Source: Microbispora rosea
GTDB taxonomy: Bacteria; Actinomycetota; Actinomycetes; Streptosporangiales; Streptosporangiaceae
Length of the DNA stretch: 64,000 nucleotides
Direction of reading: 5' to 3'
NCBI RefSeq assembly: GCF_900156315.1
Contig: NZ_FTNI01000039.1
Coordinates: forward strand, 1 to 64,000
In this document: in pieces, positions 1-10,309 of the stretch
Position numbering within the stretch: the first letter of the stretch is position 1
Layout: every line of letters begins with the position of its first letter
Translations under genes and position numbers: made by a program
Notes under the pieces: generated by a model
The model's input: the letters and a program-made list of their open reading frames with translations, nothing else
What the model was told of the DNA's origin: nothing
Databases searched by the model: none

Positions 1-122
1 TGCCCGAGCAGACAGTGCACCTCGCCGGCCCTGACCTCAAGGTCCACACCGTCCAGCGCGCGTACGCCGGGGAACTGCTTGACGATCCCCCTCATCTGCA
101 GCAGGGGGTGTTCGTCGCCCAT
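1..122 (-). CDS. Sugar ABC transporter ATP-binding protein, N-terminal fragment
   Basis: Only the first 40 codons lie in the window; the gene runs off the left edge. The ATG at 122 gives a start with [20 protein letters not shown] followed by EVHCLLGQ, which leads into a Walker A loop. This is the N-terminus of the RbsA/XylG/MglA class of ATPases that power import of monosaccharides. It starts 20 bp after the ROK regulator stop and on the same strand, so the two are probably one operon in which the regulator controls a sugar importer. The permease and binding protein would be expected beyond the edge. The substrate cannot be told from this fragment. Confidence 0.85.
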   Translation of the reverse strand, partial: MGDEHPLLQMRGIVKQFPGVRALDGVDLEVRAGEVHCLLG

Positions 123-142
123 GGGGATCTCCCAAACGATGA

Positions 143-1330
143 TCAGTTGGCGGAGTAGACGTGATCGCTGATGAGGCGGGTGGCGCCGATGACACCCGCG
201 GTGTCGCTGAGTTCTGACAGCACGATCGGCAGGTTTCCGGTGGCGAGCGGCAGCGACCTGCGGTAGACCACGCTTCTGATCTCCGCGAGCAGCAGGTGGC
301 CGAGCTTGGCCACGCCACCCGCGATGATCACGAGGCCGGGGTTGAAGAAGCTGACCAGGCTCGCCAGCACCTGACCCACCCGGCGTCCGCCGTCGCGGAT
401 CAGCCCGATCGCGCCCGCGTCGCCCTGCGCCGCCGCGGCGGCGACGTCCTCGGCCGTCAGCGTGCCCGCGACCGCGAGCCGTTCGGCCAGGTAGGGCGAG
501 CCGCCCGAGCGTGCCACCACGACGGCCTCGCGCGCCAGCGCGGCGCCGCCGAAGTACGCCTCCAGGCATCCGGAGTTGCCGCAGGAGCAGACCGGCCCGA
601 GGTCGTCCACCCGGATGTGGCCGATGTCGCCGGCGCTGCCGGACACCCCGCGGTAGATCTTCCCGTCCACCACGATGCCGCAGCCGATACCGGTGCCGAT
701 CTTGACGAGCAGGAAGTCGCCGACGTGCCGCGCGAGACCGGCGTGCAGCTCCCCGAGGGCCATGATGTTGACGTCGTTGTCGACCACCGCGGGACAGCCC
801 AGCGCCTGCCCGACCGTCTCCCTGACCGGGTAGCGGTCCCAGCCCGGCATGATCGGCGGCACCACCGGAACGCCTTCGGCGAAGCTCACCGGCCCGGGGA
901 CGCCGATGCCGGCGCCGCTGAGTTCGGTGAACAGCCCGTCCCTGCTCAGCTTGCCGAGCAGTTCGACGGCCCGGTCGAGCACGAAGGCGGGCCCCTCTTT
1001 TATGTCGCAGGGCTCGCTCAGGTGACCGAGCACCTTGAGCTCTCCGTCGGTGACCGCGACGTCGATCGAGGTGGCGCCGATGTCGATCCCGGCGAACCGG
1101 ATGTTGCGGGCAAGTCGCACGCGTCCCGAGCGCCTGCCCCCGCGTGAGGCGGCCAGTCCGTCGGGCTCGGCGAGTCCCAGCTCGATCAGCCGGTCCAGCT
1201 CGACGTTGAGCTTGGAGCGTGACAGGTCCACCACGTCGCCGAGTTCGGCGCGGGAATGCCCGCCGTCCCTCAGCAAACGCAGGAGCGCGGCCTGATGGAC
1301 GTTCTCCGGCCTGATGGTCGTCCTCTTCAC
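143..1330 (-). CDS. ROK-family sugar-responsive transcriptional regulator
   Basis: A 395-residue protein with an N-terminal winged helix-turn-helix (about residues 14-56, ending in a SRGGRRSGR wing-like stretch) and a C-terminal ROK sugar-kinase fold. The nucleotide-loop motif DIGAT is at 83-87, the catalytic-type DND at 185-187, and the ROK zinc site has H238 and the cysteines of [10 protein letters not shown] (C248, C250, C255). Family members bind DNA and respond to sugars or sugar phosphates; an intact kinase signature means residual kinase activity is possible. It is divergent from the HAD-GH65 pair and upstream of a sugar ABC gene on its own strand, so it probably represses both. The inducer is unknown. 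Confidence 0.9.
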   Translation of the reverse strand: MKRTTIRPENVHQAALLRLLRDGGHSRAELGDVVDLSRSKLNVELDRLIELGLAEPDGLAASRGGRRSGRVRLARNIRFAGIDIGATSIDVAVTDGELKVLGHLSEPCDIKEGPAFVLDRAVELLGKLSRDGLFTELSGAGIGVPGPVSFAEGVPVVPPIMPGWDRYPVRETVGQALGCPAVVDNDVNIMALGELHAGLARHVGDFLLVKIGTGIGCGIVVDGKIYRGVSGSAGDIGHIRVDDLGPVCSCGNSGCLEAYFGGAALAREAVVVARSGGSPYLAERLAVAGTLTAEDVAAAAAQGDAGAIGLIRDGGRRVGQVLASLVSFFNPGLVIIAGGVAKLGHLLLAEIRSVVYRRSLPLATGNLPIVLSELSDTAGVIGATRLISDHVYSAN

Positions 1331-1411
1331 GTACGCCTCCGCGTCCCGGTGATTGGCTGGAAACGTACCCCTTTTCCGCTGATCAGGGAAGAGCTTTTAT
1401 CGTTTCGATGC

Positions 1412-1438
1412 AACCTTTCGCTGAAATCAACAAAAGTT
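1412..1438. promoter_or_regulatory. Candidate ROK operator, imperfect inverted repeat
   Basis: In the 155-bp divergent spacer between the ROK gene and the HAD gene, AACCTTT (1412-1418) faces AAAAGTT (1432-1438). The region is unusually AT-rich for this genome and has further TTTCG copies just upstream. Position and symmetry suit a regulator site serving both directions. That it is bound by the ROK protein is inference. Confidence 0.35.
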
Positions 1439-1485
1439 AGGAACGGCTGACGGGGTAGGAGTGCAGGAGGACGGTTGGAGGGCGC

Positions 1486-2229
1486 ATGCTGGGGTTGCCT
1501 GACGAGGTGCGCGGCTGCCTGTTCGACATGGACGGGGTGCTCACGCGCACGGCCCGGATCCACGCCGCGGCGTGGAAGGAGATGTTCGACGAATACCTGC
1601 GGGATCGGGCGGCCGCCACCGGCACGCCGTACGTGCCCTTCGACGAGGCCGGCGACTACGAGCGGTACGTCGACGGCAAGAAGCGCCTGGACGGCACACG
1701 GGGGTTCCTGCTGGCCAGGGGCATCGACCTGCCCGAGGGCAGGCCGGACGACCCGCCGGGCATGCCCACCGTCAACGGCCTGAGCAACCGCAAGAACGAG
1801 CTGGTCCAGGCGATCCTCGACCGGCAGGGCGTGGAGGTCTTCGAGGGCTCGCTGCGCTACCTGCGCGCCGTACGCGACGCGGGGCTGCGCCGCGCGGTCG
1901 TCTCCAGCAGCGCCAACACCGTGCGCGTGCTCGCCGCGGCCGGGATCGACGACATGTTCGACGCGCGGATCGACGGCGAGGTGGCCAAGGAGCGCGGGCT
2001 TGCGGGCAAGCCCGCGCCCGACATGTTCCTCGCCGCCGCCGAGGCGCTCGGGATCGCGCCGGTCGAGGGCGCGGTGTTCGAGGACGCGCTGGCGGGGGTC
2101 GCCGCCGGGCGCGCGGGCGGCTTCGCCGTCGTGGTGGGCGTGGACCGCGGGCATCAGGCGCAGGCCCTGCGGGACAACGGCGCCGACGTGGTGGTGACGG
2201 ACCTCTGCGAACTGCTGGACGAGAAATGA
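1486..2229 (+). CDS. Beta-phosphoglucomutase-like HAD hydrolase
   Basis: A 247-residue HAD-superfamily enzyme. [10 protein letters not shown] carries the nucleophile D14 and acid/base D16; a SSS motif near 136-138 and GKPAPDMFL near 178 supply the phosphate-binding serine and lysine, and the late EDALAG motif gives metal ligands. Family members isomerise beta-glucose 1-phosphate to glucose 6-phosphate. The start has a GGAGG five bases upstream. The stop overlaps the next start (ATGA), coupling it to a GH65 phosphorylase. Together they would convert a disaccharide plus phosphate into glucose and beta-glucose 1-phosphate, and then into glucose 6-phosphate. Confidence 0.88.
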   Translation: MLGLPDEVRGCLFDMDGVLTRTARIHAAAWKEMFDEYLRDRAAATGTPYVPFDEAGDYERYVDGKKRLDGTRGFLLARGIDLPEGRPDDPPGMPTVNGLSNRKNELVQAILDRQGVEVFEGSLRYLRAVRDAGLRRAVVSSSANTVRVLAAAGIDDMFDARIDGEVAKERGLAGKPAPDMFLAAAEALGIAPVEGAVFEDALAGVAAGRAGGFAVVVGVDRGHQAQALRDNGADVVVTDLCELLDEK

Positions 2230-4631
2230 TCAAGCATCCCGCCTTCATCGTCGAGCCGTGGTCGGTGCGGGAGTGCCACCTGCACACCGACGTGCTCGCC
2301 CAGACCGAGTCGGTGTTCGCACTGTCCAACGGGCACATCGGGCTGCGCGGCAACCTCGACGAGGGCGAGCCGTACGGCCTGCCGGGCACCTACCTCAACT
2401 CCTTCTACGAGCTGCGCCCGCTGCCGTACGCCGAGGCGGGCTACGGCTACCCCGAGTCCGGGCAGACGGTCGTCAACGTCACCAACGGCAAGGTGATCCG
2501 GCTGCTCGTGGACGACGAGCCGTTCGACGTCCGCTACGGCACGCTGCACTCACACGAGCGGGTCCTCGACCTGCGGGCGGGGACGCTCATCCGGAAGGCC
2601 TGCTGGAGCTCGCCGACCGGGGCGCAGGTGCGCGTCACCTCGACCCGGCTCGTGTCCTTCACCCACCGGGCCGTGGCCGCGGTGCGCTACGAGGTGGAGC
2701 CGGTGGACCAGCCGCTCAACGTGGTCGTCCAGTCGGAGCTGGTGGCCAACGAGACCGTGCCGCCGCCGACCGCCGACCCCCGCGCCGCCGCCGCGCTGGA
2801 GGCGCCGCTGGTGCTGGAGGAGAACGTCACCGCGCGCAACAACGTGTGCGTCATGGTCCACTCCACCCGGGCCAGCAGGCTGCGGGTCGCCGCGGGGATG
2901 CGTCACGAGATCGAGGGCCCGGACGGCACCCGGGTCGAGTGCGACGGCGGCGGCAACGTCAGCCGGGTCACGATCGCCACCCGGCTCGTGCCGGGCGAGC
3001 GGCTGCGGCTGGACAAGTTCTTCGCCTACGGCTGGTCGGCCAAACGGTCCAGGCCCGCGATGCACGACCAGGTCGTGGCGGCGCTGGCGGCGGCCCGGCT
3101 CACCGGATGGGACGGCCTGTGCGCCGAGCAGCGCGCCTTCCTCGACGACTTCTGGGCGGGCGCGGACGTCGAGGTCGAGGGCGACGCCGAGGTGCAGCAG
3201 GCCGTGCGCTTCGGGCTGTTCCACCTGCTCCAGGCGGGCGCGCGGCTGGAGCGGCGGCCCATCCCCGGCAAGGGGCTGACCGGCTCGGGCTACGACGGCC
3301 ACGCGTTCTGGGACACCGAGAGCTTCGTGCTGACGGTGGCCACCTACACCTACCCCCGGGCCGCCGCCGACGCCCTGACGTGGCGCGCCTCGATCCTGCC
3401 CCTCGCCCAGGCGCGGGCCGAGCAGCTCGGGCTGGCCGGGGCGGCCTTCCCCTGGCGCACGATCAACGGCGAGGAGTGCTCGGGATACTGGCCCGCGGGC
3501 ACGGCGGCCTTCCACGTCAACGCCGACATCGCCGCCGCGGTCACGCGGTACGTCGACGCGACCGAGGACACCGATTTCGAGCGGGACATCGGCCTGCCGC
3601 TGCTCGTCTCGACCGCCCGGCTGTGGTGCGCGCTCGGCCACCACGACGCCGAGGGCCTCTACCGCATCGACGGTGTGACCGGCCCGGACGAGTACAGCGC
3701 CATCGCGGACAACAACGTCTTCACCAACCTCATGGCCCAGCGGAACCTGCGGGCCGCCGCCGCGACGGCCGTACGCCACCTCGACCGGGCCGAGCGGCTC
3801 GGGGTCACGCTGGAGGAGACGGCGATGTGGCGCGACTGCGCCGCCGCCATCTCCCTGCCGTACGACGAGCGGCTGGGGGTCCACGAGCAGAGCGAGGGGT
3901 TCACCGGGCACGCCGTGTGGGACTTCGCGGGCACGACGCCCGAGCAGTATCCGCTGCTGCTGCACTTCCCCTACTTCGACCTCTACCGCAAGCAGGTCGT
4001 CAAGCAGGCCGACCTCGTGCTGGCCATGCATCTGTGCGGTGAGGCGTTCACGCCCGAGCAGAAGGCGCGCAACTTCGCCTACTACGAGGCGCTGACCGTG
4101 CGGGACTCCTCGCTGTCGTCCTGCACTCAGGCCGTGCTCGCCGCCGAGGTGGGGCAGCTCGATCTCGCCTACGCCTATCTGGGCGAGGCCGCGCTGATGG
4201 ACCTGCGCGACCTGGAGCACAACACCCGCGACGGCGTCCACATGGCCTCGCTCGCCGGGGCGTGGATCGCGCTGGTGGGCGGGTTCGGCGGCATGCGGGC
4301 ACGCGACGGGCGGCTCCGCTTCGCGCCCCGCCTGCCGTCGGGCATCACCAGGCTCACCTTCCGCGTCCGCTACCGGGGCCGCCTGCTGCGGGTCGACATC
4401 ACCCAGGACGGCACGACGTACCGGCTTCTGCACGGCCCGCCGCTCACGCTGTCGCACCACGGCGAGGAGCTCACGCTGGGCGCGCAGCCGCAGGCCCGGC
4501 GCAACGCGCCACCGCCCTTCCCCGACCTGCGGGTCAAGCAGCCGCCGGGCCGCGAGCCCGCACCCCGGCGGCCCGGGGACCTGTCCCGCGATCTCATCGG
4601 CCCGGCCGAGGAACCGGCCGAGGAGCTCTGA
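2226..4631 (+). CDS. Glycoside hydrolase family 65 disaccharide phosphorylase
   Basis: An 801-residue cytoplasmic enzyme with the GH65 layout: N-terminal beta-sandwich, linker, (alpha/alpha)6 barrel, small C-terminal domain. The signature GVTGPDEYS places the general acid at E489, close to the position in maltose phosphorylase, and KQVVKQADL is the conserved stretch near the phosphate site. Members phosphorolyse maltose, trehalose, kojibiose or nigerose. Exact specificity cannot be read here. The ATG overlaps the stop of the beta-phosphoglucomutase-like gene, which strongly suggests that its product is beta-glucose 1-phosphate. The tail from about residue 745 is proline/arginine-rich and probably disordered. 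Confidence 0.9.
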   Translation: MIKHPAFIVEPWSVRECHLHTDVLAQTESVFALSNGHIGLRGNLDEGEPYGLPGTYLNSFYELRPLPYAEAGYGYPESGQTVVNVTNGKVIRLLVDDEPFDVRYGTLHSHERVLDLRAGTLIRKACWSSPTGAQVRVTSTRLVSFTHRAVAAVRYEVEPVDQPLNVVVQSELVANETVPPPTADPRAAAALEAPLVLEENVTARNNVCVMVHSTRASRLRVAAGMRHEIEGPDGTRVECDGGGNVSRVTIATRLVPGERLRLDKFFAYGWSAKRSRPAMHDQVVAALAAARLTGWDGLCAEQRAFLDDFWAGADVEVEGDAEVQQAVRFGLFHLLQAGARLERRPIPGKGLTGSGYDGHAFWDTESFVLTVATYTYPRAAADALTWRASILPLAQARAEQLGLAGAAFPWRTINGEECSGYWPAGTAAFHVNADIAAAVTRYVDATEDTDFERDIGLPLLVSTARLWCALGHHDAEGLYRIDGVTGPDEYSAIADNNVFTNLMAQRNLRAAAATAVRHLDRAERLGVTLEETAMWRDCAAAISLPYDERLGVHEQSEGFTGHAVWDFAGTTPEQYPLLLHFPYFDLYRKQVVKQADLVLAMHLCGEAFTPEQKARNFAYYEALTVRDSSLSSCTQAVLAAEVGQLDLAYAYLGEAALMDLRDLEHNTRDGVHMASLAGAWIALVGGFGGMRARDGRLRFAPRLPSGITRLTFRVRYRGRLLRVDITQDGTTYRLLHGPPLTLSHHGEELTLGAQPQARRNAPPPFPDLRVKQPPGREPAPRRPGDLSRDLIGPAEEPAEEL

Positions 4632-4658
4632 CGGCCCGGCCGGCGCGACGAGGGAGGG

Positions 4659-5567
4659 TCAGAGCATCGCCTGCAGGGAGGCGCCGGCCTGCTGGCCCAG
4701 CGTGGTGGGGAGATAGGGCTGCTCGGCCATCACGGCCTCCCAGTTATCGCGGATCGCCTCGATGGTGAGGTCGTCGGTCCGCCAGCCCGGCCCCTCGGCC
4801 ACGAACACCCTGGCGATCCGCCCCGCGCCGACCGAGAACACCTCGCCGGTGGTCTCGCAGCTCTCGTGGGCCAGGTAGGCCACCAGCGGGCTGACCCGCT
4901 CGGGGGTGAACCTGCTCTCGAACTCCGCGGGCAGCAGCGTCTCGGTCATGCGCGTCCACGCGACCGGGGCGATCGCGTTGGCCTTGATGTTCGCCCGCGC
5001 GCCCTCGATGCCGAGGGTCTTGGTGAGGCCCACCAGGCCCATCTTGGCCGTCGAGTAGTTGGCCTGGCCGAAGTTGCCGAACAGCCCGGCGGGCGAGGAG
5101 GTGTTCACGATCCGTCCGTACGCCTGCTCCTTCATATGCGGGAACGCCGCGCGGCTGACCAGGAACGAGCCGCGCACGTGCACGGCGATCACGGCGTCGA
5201 ACTCCTCGACCGTCATCTTCCCGAACGACCGGTCGCGCAGGATGCCGGCGTTGTTGACGACGACGTCGACGCGGCCGAACGCGTCGAGCGCCGTCCGCAC
5301 GATCGCCTCCGCGCCCTCCGGGGTGGCGACGTTGTCGGTGCTGGCCACCGCCTCCCCGCCGTTCTTCACGATCAGTTCGGCGACCTCCGCCGCGGGGCCG
5401 GAGGATGCGCCGGAGCCGTCGAGGGCGCCGCCGAGGTCGTTGACGACGACCTTCGCTCCGCGCCGGCCGAGCAGCAGCGCGTGCGACCGGCCGAGCCCGT
5501 GTCCGGCTCCCGTGACGATCGCGACCCTTCCGTCGAACCTCAGCTCGGACCCCTCAGCAGCCGTCAT
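4659..5567 (-). CDS. SDR dehydrogenase, 3-hydroxyacyl-CoA dehydrogenase type
   Basis: A 302-residue short-chain dehydrogenase. Visible motifs are TGAGHGLG for the cofactor, NNAG, the catalytic serine in NTSSPAG and YSTAK for the catalytic Tyr/Lys pair. The VVVNDLGG segment and the long C-terminal part resemble the dehydrogenase domain of peroxisomal multifunctional enzyme 2, so an NAD-dependent 3-hydroxyacyl-CoA substrate is likely. ATG at 5567 was chosen because GGGTGG lies just upstream; a TTG 27 bp earlier is in frame but would overlap the palindromic site. It stands alone, convergent with the GH65 gene. Confidence 0.82.
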   Translation of the reverse strand: MTAAEGSELRFDGRVAIVTGAGHGLGRSHALLLGRRGAKVVVNDLGGALDGSGASSGPAAEVAELIVKNGGEAVASTDNVATPEGAEAIVRTALDAFGRVDVVVNNAGILRDRSFGKMTVEEFDAVIAVHVRGSFLVSRAAFPHMKEQAYGRIVNTSSPAGLFGNFGQANYSTAKMGLVGLTKTLGIEGARANIKANAIAPVAWTRMTETLLPAEFESRFTPERVSPLVAYLAHESCETTGEVFSVGAGRIARVFVAEGPGWRTDDLTIEAIRDNWEAVMAEQPYLPTTLGQQAGASLQAML

Positions 5568-5587
5568 GGCGCCACCCTTCGATAAAG

Positions 5588-5600
5588 AGAACAAGGTTCT
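5588..5600. promoter_or_regulatory. Perfect palindrome AGAAC-N3-GTTCT upstream of the SDR gene
   Basis: AGAACAAGGTTCT is a perfect 5-bp inverted repeat with a 3-bp spacer, 21-33 bp before the SDR start codon, where a repressor would block transcription. It resembles TetR-type operators of fatty-acid or steroid catabolism, but the KstR consensus has a 2-bp spacer, so the regulator is not identified. Confidence 0.35.
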
Positions 5601-5703
5601 GGTAGCACTTTAACCTCTGGCGGCGGTGCCGGCCGGTGCCGCGTCGTGGTGCGCCAGACGGCTACGTCGCCGCCGGGTGCGACGGTATGGCCGCGGGCGG
5701 CCG

Positions 5704-6768
5704 TCAGGCGGACGGCGCGTACCAGAGGTCGGGCTCGCCCGGCACGCGGGTGACCCTGTCCCGCCGCTCCAGCCACACCAGGTGGGCGAGCGTCTCGTTG
5801 TTGGCCGCCCGCCGCATGTACGCGGGGATCTCCTCCCAGCTGCGCGACCAGGTGAGCCGGGTGGCGATGTCCCAGCAGGTGGAGCCGTCGCCCTCCGCCA
5901 CGACGCGCCGCACCTCCGCCAGCCGCTCCTCGTGGTGCCCGATCACGTAGTCCACGCGCTTCGCCAGCTCCAGGAAGCGGTACTCGTGGGCGGGCAGCAC
6001 CTCCTCGACGTCGAGCTTGCCCACCGCCCGCAACGCGTCGAGGTAGTCGGCGAGCGGGTTGGCCGTCGACTGGGGGTGCACGGCGACCATCGACGTGATC
6101 CGGGCGAGCACGTGGTCGCCGGAGAACAGCAGCCTGCGCTCCGGCTCCACGAAGCACAGGTGACCGGGCGAGTGGCCGGGGGTCCACATCGCCCGCAGGT
6201 TCCAGCCGGGCAGGTCGAGCCGGTCGCCGTCCTCGATGAGCCGGTCGGGCGTCGCCATCGTGACGAACTGGCGCACCATGACCGACGCCCCGGCGAGCTC
6301 CTGCGCCGTCATGTCCGGCACCCCGCACCTGACCAGCAGGGACCGCTCCCGCTGCACGAGCGACTCGATCGCCGACTCGTCGTAGCGGTCGTGCACGAGG
6401 CGGGCGTCGGCCGGATGCAGCCCGATCCAGGCGCCGGAGGCCTCCCGGATCCGCCCGGCCAGGCCGTAGTGGTCCGGATGGATGTGCGTGACCAGCACGG
6501 CCTTCACGTCGGTGATCTCGTACCCGGCCGTGGCGAGCCCCGCGACGAGCGCCTCGTACGCCTCCTCGGTGTTCCATCCGGCGTCGATGATCACAACCCC
6601 GTCCGGGATCTCCAGGGCGTAGACCAGGACGTAGCGCAGCGGGTTGATCGGGATCGGGACGGGAATCGACCACAGCCCCGGCCGCACTCGCTCGACCTCG
6701 GGCAGTCCTCCGCCCAGCCACGCCGCGCGCTGCGCCTCGTTCGCCGCGGTCACGATCACCTTGCTCAT
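5704..6768 (-). CDS. Metallo-beta-lactamase-fold hydrolase
   Basis: A 354-residue MBL-fold protein with the metal motif THIHPDH (H95, H97, D99, H100), a later TPGHSPGH and a FSGDHV motif that complete a two-metal site. A long C-terminal extension (after about 260) is helical and characteristic of the larger hydrolase/glyoxalase-II-like branch. The substrate is unknown. ATG at 6768 is preceded by GGGAG at 5 bp spacing. It follows an ArsR gene and a degraded transporter on the same strand, so it may have been the last gene of an ArsR-transporter-hydrolase operon. Confidence 0.85.
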   Translation of the reverse strand: MSKVIVTAANEAQRAAWLGGGLPEVERVRPGLWSIPVPIPINPLRYVLVYALEIPDGVVIIDAGWNTEEAYEALVAGLATAGYEITDVKAVLVTHIHPDHYGLAGRIREASGAWIGLHPADARLVHDRYDESAIESLVQRERSLLVRCGVPDMTAQELAGASVMVRQFVTMATPDRLIEDGDRLDLPGWNLRAMWTPGHSPGHLCFVEPERRLLFSGDHVLARITSMVAVHPQSTANPLADYLDALRAVGKLDVEEVLPAHEYRFLELAKRVDYVIGHHEERLAEVRRVVAEGDGSTCWDIATRLTWSRSWEEIPAYMRRAANNETLAHLVWLERRDRVTRVPGEPDLWYAPSA

Positions 6769-6829
6769 CCGGCTCCCGCCCCTTTCGCCGCCCTGCCCGC
6801 TTGATTGTGCCGTCTTACCGAATTTGGTT

Positions 6830-6998
6830 CTACTGGGGGTGCCTCGGAGCGGGACCGGCCGGGAGGCGTACGCACGCAAGCGCGGAGGCGAGGACGACCC
6901 CGGCGGTGAGCGCCCGGACGGGGCCCACGCCGGCGATCCCCGGCAGCGGCGCCAGGCGGGAGCGAGGAGCGCGTCCCGCTCGCGGACGACCGGCTCAC
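6830..6998 (-). pseudogene. Deletion remnant of a transporter gene (probable MFS)
   Basis: Read on the minus strand, a GTG at 6998 overlaps the ArsR stop (GTGA) and opens a frame whose first 14 codons are all G/C-ending. The G/C-ending signal then jumps to another frame (from about 6955) and runs to a TAG at 6830 as PLPGIAGVGPVRALTAGVV and ASALACVRLPAG. The hydrophobic tail looks like the last transmembrane helix and C-terminus of a major-facilitator transporter. The simplest reading is an internal out-of-frame deletion that removed nearly the whole gene. The family assignment is tentative; the frame switch is directly visible. Confidence 0.45.
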
Positions 6999-7576
6999 CC
7001 GTGACCGGCCGCCGGGTCCCGGCGCGGATGGGCCGCGAGCACGACCGCGACCGGACGCGCGTCCGGGTCGTCCCGATCCCGCTCGGCGGCCTCCAGGAGC
7101 ATGGCCGACACCCGCTCGTAGAGGGACGCCACCGTCGCCGGCGACAGCCGTACCACCACGTCGGACATCCCCGCGGCCTCGACCCACGCCTCGCTCCACA
7201 GGTCGCACTCGCGCTCGAAGTTCTCGACGTCGGCCGTGAGCTTTTCGAGCTGACGCCGCCGCGGGAACGCCGCGGCCTCCCGGCCCTCGGCGGTCGCGGC
7301 CATCTCCACGTCGCTCCAGGAGGTGAAGCGGTGGATCGCCCGCCACCGGCGCTCGCGCCGGTCGCGCCGGTCGGGATCGGCCTCCAGGAAGCCATACCTG
7401 GCGAGTTGGCGCAGGTGATAGCTGGTGGCGCCGGAGCTCTCCCCGAGGCGCCCGGCAAGCTCGGTCGCGGTCGCCGGGCCGTTCGCGCGCAACTCCCCCA
7501 GCAGCCGCGTCCGCAGCGGGTGGGCCACCGCCTTCAGAATGCGGGGATCGTCGACGTGGAAGACCTCGTGATCCAT
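6995..7576 (-). CDS. ArsR-type winged-helix transcriptional regulator
   Basis: A 193-residue regulator. LKAVAHPLRTRLLGELR followed by TATELAGRLGESSGATSYHL (recognition helix about 44-57) is the ArsR/HTH_20 winged helix. The C-terminal half (about 90-180) is a helical domain typical of the longer ArsR proteins found beside MFS efflux genes. It lacks the CxC metal site of arsenic sensors, so the ligand is unknown. ATG at 7576 was chosen because the protein begins exactly at the domain edge. It is divergent from the GH9 gene and immediately upstream of the transporter scar. Confidence 0.85.
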   Translation of the reverse strand: MDHEVFHVDDPRILKAVAHPLRTRLLGELRANGPATATELAGRLGESSGATSYHLRQLARYGFLEADPDRRDRRERRWRAIHRFTSWSDVEMAATAEGREAAAFPRRRQLEKLTADVENFERECDLWSEAWVEAAGMSDVVVRLSPATVASLYERVSAMLLEAAERDRDDPDARPVAVVLAAHPRRDPAAGHG

Positions 7577-7738
7577 ACGGCCGACGCTAACCTCGCAAAG
7601 ATAGTTTTGCAAAAGTCTCTTTGCGGAAATGTAAGTTTCAGCCGCGTCCCCTCGCAATGGCCGGTCAGGCGCGTCTCGCCGCCCCGATCGTTGACGCCCA
7701 CGGAAAGCCGAAGGAAGCATGCGAGTCGCCTCCCACCT

Positions 7739-7752
7739 TGGGAGCGCTCCCA
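7739..7752. promoter_or_regulatory. CebR/CelR operator TGGGAGCGCTCCCA
   Basis: A perfect 14-bp palindrome identical to the site bound by the cellobiose-responsive LacI repressors CebR (Streptomyces) and CelR (Thermobifida). It ends 18 bp before the GTG start of the GH9 cellulase, an ideal repression position. The repressor gene itself is not in the window. Confidence 0.9.
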
Positions 7753-7770
7753 CTCTCCCCGAGGACCACT

Positions 7771-10308
7771 GTGCTCAGACGAATCGGCATCCTCGCCGTG
7801 GCGGCACTGGCCACGGCCTGCCTGACCGGCGCACCTCCCGCCACGGCGGACGAGGGCCCGGAACAGGTCCCCAACGGCACGTTCGACACCACCACCGACC
7901 CGTGGTGGCACACCGAGAACCTGAACTTCGAGCTGTCCGACGGCCGGCTCTGCTCCGACGTCCCCGCGGGCACGACCAACCCCTGGGACGCGATCATCGG
8001 GGTCAACGACATCCCGCTGGTCAAGGACGAGACCTACGCGTTCAGCTTCTTCGCCACCGCGAACCCCGGGAAGGTCGCCAGGGCGTACGTCCAGCTCCCG
8101 GTCGACCCCTACACGCAGTACGTGTCGGCCGCCCCCGAGCTGAGCGTCTCGGGCAACACCTACAGCTACACGTTCACCTCGCCGGTCGACCTGCCCAACG
8201 CGCAGGTCGTCTTCCAGCTCGGCGGCAGCGCGACGGCGTGGCGGTTCTGCATGGACAACGTCTCGCTCAAGGGCGGGGCGCCGCCTGAGGTCTACACGCC
8301 CGACACCGGCCCCCGGGTCCGCGTGAACCAGGTGGCCTACCTGCCCAAGGGCCCCAAGAACGCCACCGTGGTCACCGACGCCACCGAGGCGCTGCCCTGG
8401 CAGCTCAAGAACTCCGCCGGGACCGTGGTCGCGCACGGCACGACCACCCCGCGCGGCGTCGACGCCAGCTCCACCCAGAACGTCCACTCGATCGACTTCG
8501 GCGCGTACACGAAGGCCGGGACCGGCTACACGCTGACCGCCGACGGCGAGACGAGCCGGCCGTTCGACATCAAGCCCGACGCGTACGCCGGCCTCAAGCT
8601 CGACGCGCTGAAGTTCTACTACACCCAGCGCAGCGGGATCGCGATCGACGACGCCCTGCGTCCCGGCTACGGCCGGCCCGCCGGCCACGCGGGCGTCGCC
8701 CCCAACCAGGGCGACACGAACGTGCCCTGCCAGCCGGGCGTCTGCGACTACTCCCTCGACGTGTCCGGCGGCTGGTACGACGCGGGCGACCACGGCAAGT
8801 ACGTCGTCAACGGCGGCATCTCGGTCGCCCAGCTCATGAGCGAGTTCGAGCGCACCAAGAACGCCGCGACCGCCAAACCGATCGGGAGCCTGAACATCCC
8901 CGAGAGCGGCGACGACGTCCCCGACGTGCTCGACGAGGCCCGCTGGGAGCAGGAGTTCCTGCTGAAGATGCAGCGCTCCGACGGCATGGTCCACCACAAG
9001 ATCCACGACGAGAACTGGACCGGCCTGCCGCTGCTGCCGCACCTGGACTCGCAGAAGCGCGAGCTGCACCCGGTCTCCACGGCCGCCACGCTCAACCTCG
9101 CCGCGACGGCCGCCCAGGCGGCCCGGATCTTCGCGCCGTACGACGCCGGGTTCGCCGCGAAGAACCTCGCGGCGGCGAAGAAGGCGTGGACGGCGGCCAA
9201 GGCGCACCCGGACCTGCTGGCCTCCCCCTCCGACGGCGTCGGCGGCGGCACCTACGACGACGCCAACGTCAGCGACGAGTTCTACTGGGCCGCGGCCGAG
9301 CTCTACATCACGACGGGCGACAAGGAGTACAAGGACTTCGTCCTCGCCTCGCCGCACCACACGGCCGACATCTGGAAGACGGGCGCCATGGACTGGGGCA
9401 ACGTCGCGGCGCTCGGCCGCCTCGACCTGGCGACCGTGCCCAACGCCCTGCCCGGACGCGACGAGGTGCGCGCCTCGGTGGTGGCCGGCGCGGACAAGTA
9501 CCTCGCCGCGCTGAAGGCCCACCCGTACGGCCTGCCGTACGCCACGACGTCCTACGACTGGGGATCGAACAGCATCGTCGTCAACAACCTGGTGGTCATC
9601 GCCACGGCCTACGACCTCACCGGCGACGTGAAGTACCGCGACGGCGTGCTGGAGGGCATCGACTACATCTTCGGCCGCAACGCGCTCAACCAGTCGTACG
9701 TGACCGGTTACGGCGAGGTGGCGTCGAAGAACCAGCACACCAGGTGGTACGCCCACTCGCTGGACACCTCGCTGCCGAACCCGCCGCGCGGCACGCTCGC
9801 GGGCGGCCCCAACTCCGCCATCCAGGACCCGGTGGCCCAGGCGAAGCTCAAGGGCTGCGTGGCGCAGTTCTGCTACATCGACGACATCGGCTCCTGGGCG
9901 ACCAACGAGCTGACGATCAACTGGAACTCGCCGCTGTCGTGGATCTCGGCGTTCGTCGCCGACCAGGGCGACGGCGCGGTCAAGGCGCCGGGCGGGTGCA
10001 AGGTCACCTACACCACGCACGGCTCGTGGCCGACGGGCTTCACCACCCAGATCACGCTCAAGAACACCGGCACGAAGGCGATCGACGGCTGGTCGCTGAA
10101 GTGGTCGTTCCTGGGCGGCCAGAAGATCGACATCGGCTGGAACGCCAAGTTCTCCCAGCAGGCGGCCACCGTGACCGCCGGGAACGAGTCGTACAACAAG
10201 ACCATCCGGCCGGGCCAGTCGATCACCTTCGGCTTCAACGGCCAGGGCGCGCCGGGGGCCAACCCCGCGCCCGACCTGTTCACGCTGAACGGCGCCGCCT
10301 GCGCCTGA
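7771..10308 (+). CDS. Secreted GH9 cellulase, CBM4-Ig-GH9-CBM2
   Basis: An 845-residue secreted endo/exoglucanase. Order: Sec signal peptide ending ATA-DEG near residue 28; CBM4/9-like module to about 170; CelD-N Ig-like domain ([11 protein letters not shown] onward) to about 270; GH9 barrel to about 730; family 2 cellulose-binding module at the end ([12 protein letters not shown] to LNGAACA). The GH9 aspartates are in [12 protein letters not shown] and the proton donor glutamate in [12 protein letters not shown]. There is almost no linker before CBM2. GTG at 7771 has GAGG upstream and begins the signal peptide; longer starts would bury the signal and cover the CebR operator. Expected induction is by cellobiose. 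Confidence 0.93.
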   Translation: MLRRIGILAVAALATACLTGAPPATADEGPEQVPNGTFDTTTDPWWHTENLNFELSDGRLCSDVPAGTTNPWDAIIGVNDIPLVKDETYAFSFFATANPGKVARAYVQLPVDPYTQYVSAAPELSVSGNTYSYTFTSPVDLPNAQVVFQLGGSATAWRFCMDNVSLKGGAPPEVYTPDTGPRVRVNQVAYLPKGPKNATVVTDATEALPWQLKNSAGTVVAHGTTTPRGVDASSTQNVHSIDFGAYTKAGTGYTLTADGETSRPFDIKPDAYAGLKLDALKFYYTQRSGIAIDDALRPGYGRPAGHAGVAPNQGDTNVPCQPGVCDYSLDVSGGWYDAGDHGKYVVNGGISVAQLMSEFERTKNAATAKPIGSLNIPESGDDVPDVLDEARWEQEFLLKMQRSDGMVHHKIHDENWTGLPLLPHLDSQKRELHPVSTAATLNLAATAAQAARIFAPYDAGFAAKNLAAAKKAWTAAKAHPDLLASPSDGVGGGTYDDANVSDEFYWAAAELYITTGDKEYKDFVLASPHHTADIWKTGAMDWGNVAALGRLDLATVPNALPGRDEVRASVVAGADKYLAALKAHPYGLPYATTSYDWGSNSIVVNNLVVIATAYDLTGDVKYRDGVLEGIDYIFGRNALNQSYVTGYGEVASKNQHTRWYAHSLDTSLPNPPRGTLAGGPNSAIQDPVAQAKLKGCVAQFCYIDDIGSWATNELTINWNSPLSWISAFVADQGDGAVKAPGGCKVTYTTHGSWPTGFTTQITLKNTGTKAIDGWSLKWSFLGGQKIDIGWNAKFSQQAATVTAGNESYNKTIRPGQSITFGFNGQGAPGANPAPDLFTLNGAACA

Positions 10309-10309
10309 C

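Noticed and set aside
1572-2225. Extended N-terminus of the GH65 gene reaching back into the HAD gene
   Set aside because: The frame there is out of phase with the real HAD coding sequence and reads arginine-rich noise; the ATGA start fits the family.
6766-6998. 77-codon GTG frame between ArsR and MBL as an intact small gene
   Set aside because: It is coupled at both ends, but its codon bias is lost after 14 codons and the bias moves to another frame with a membrane-like tail; a deletion scar fits better.
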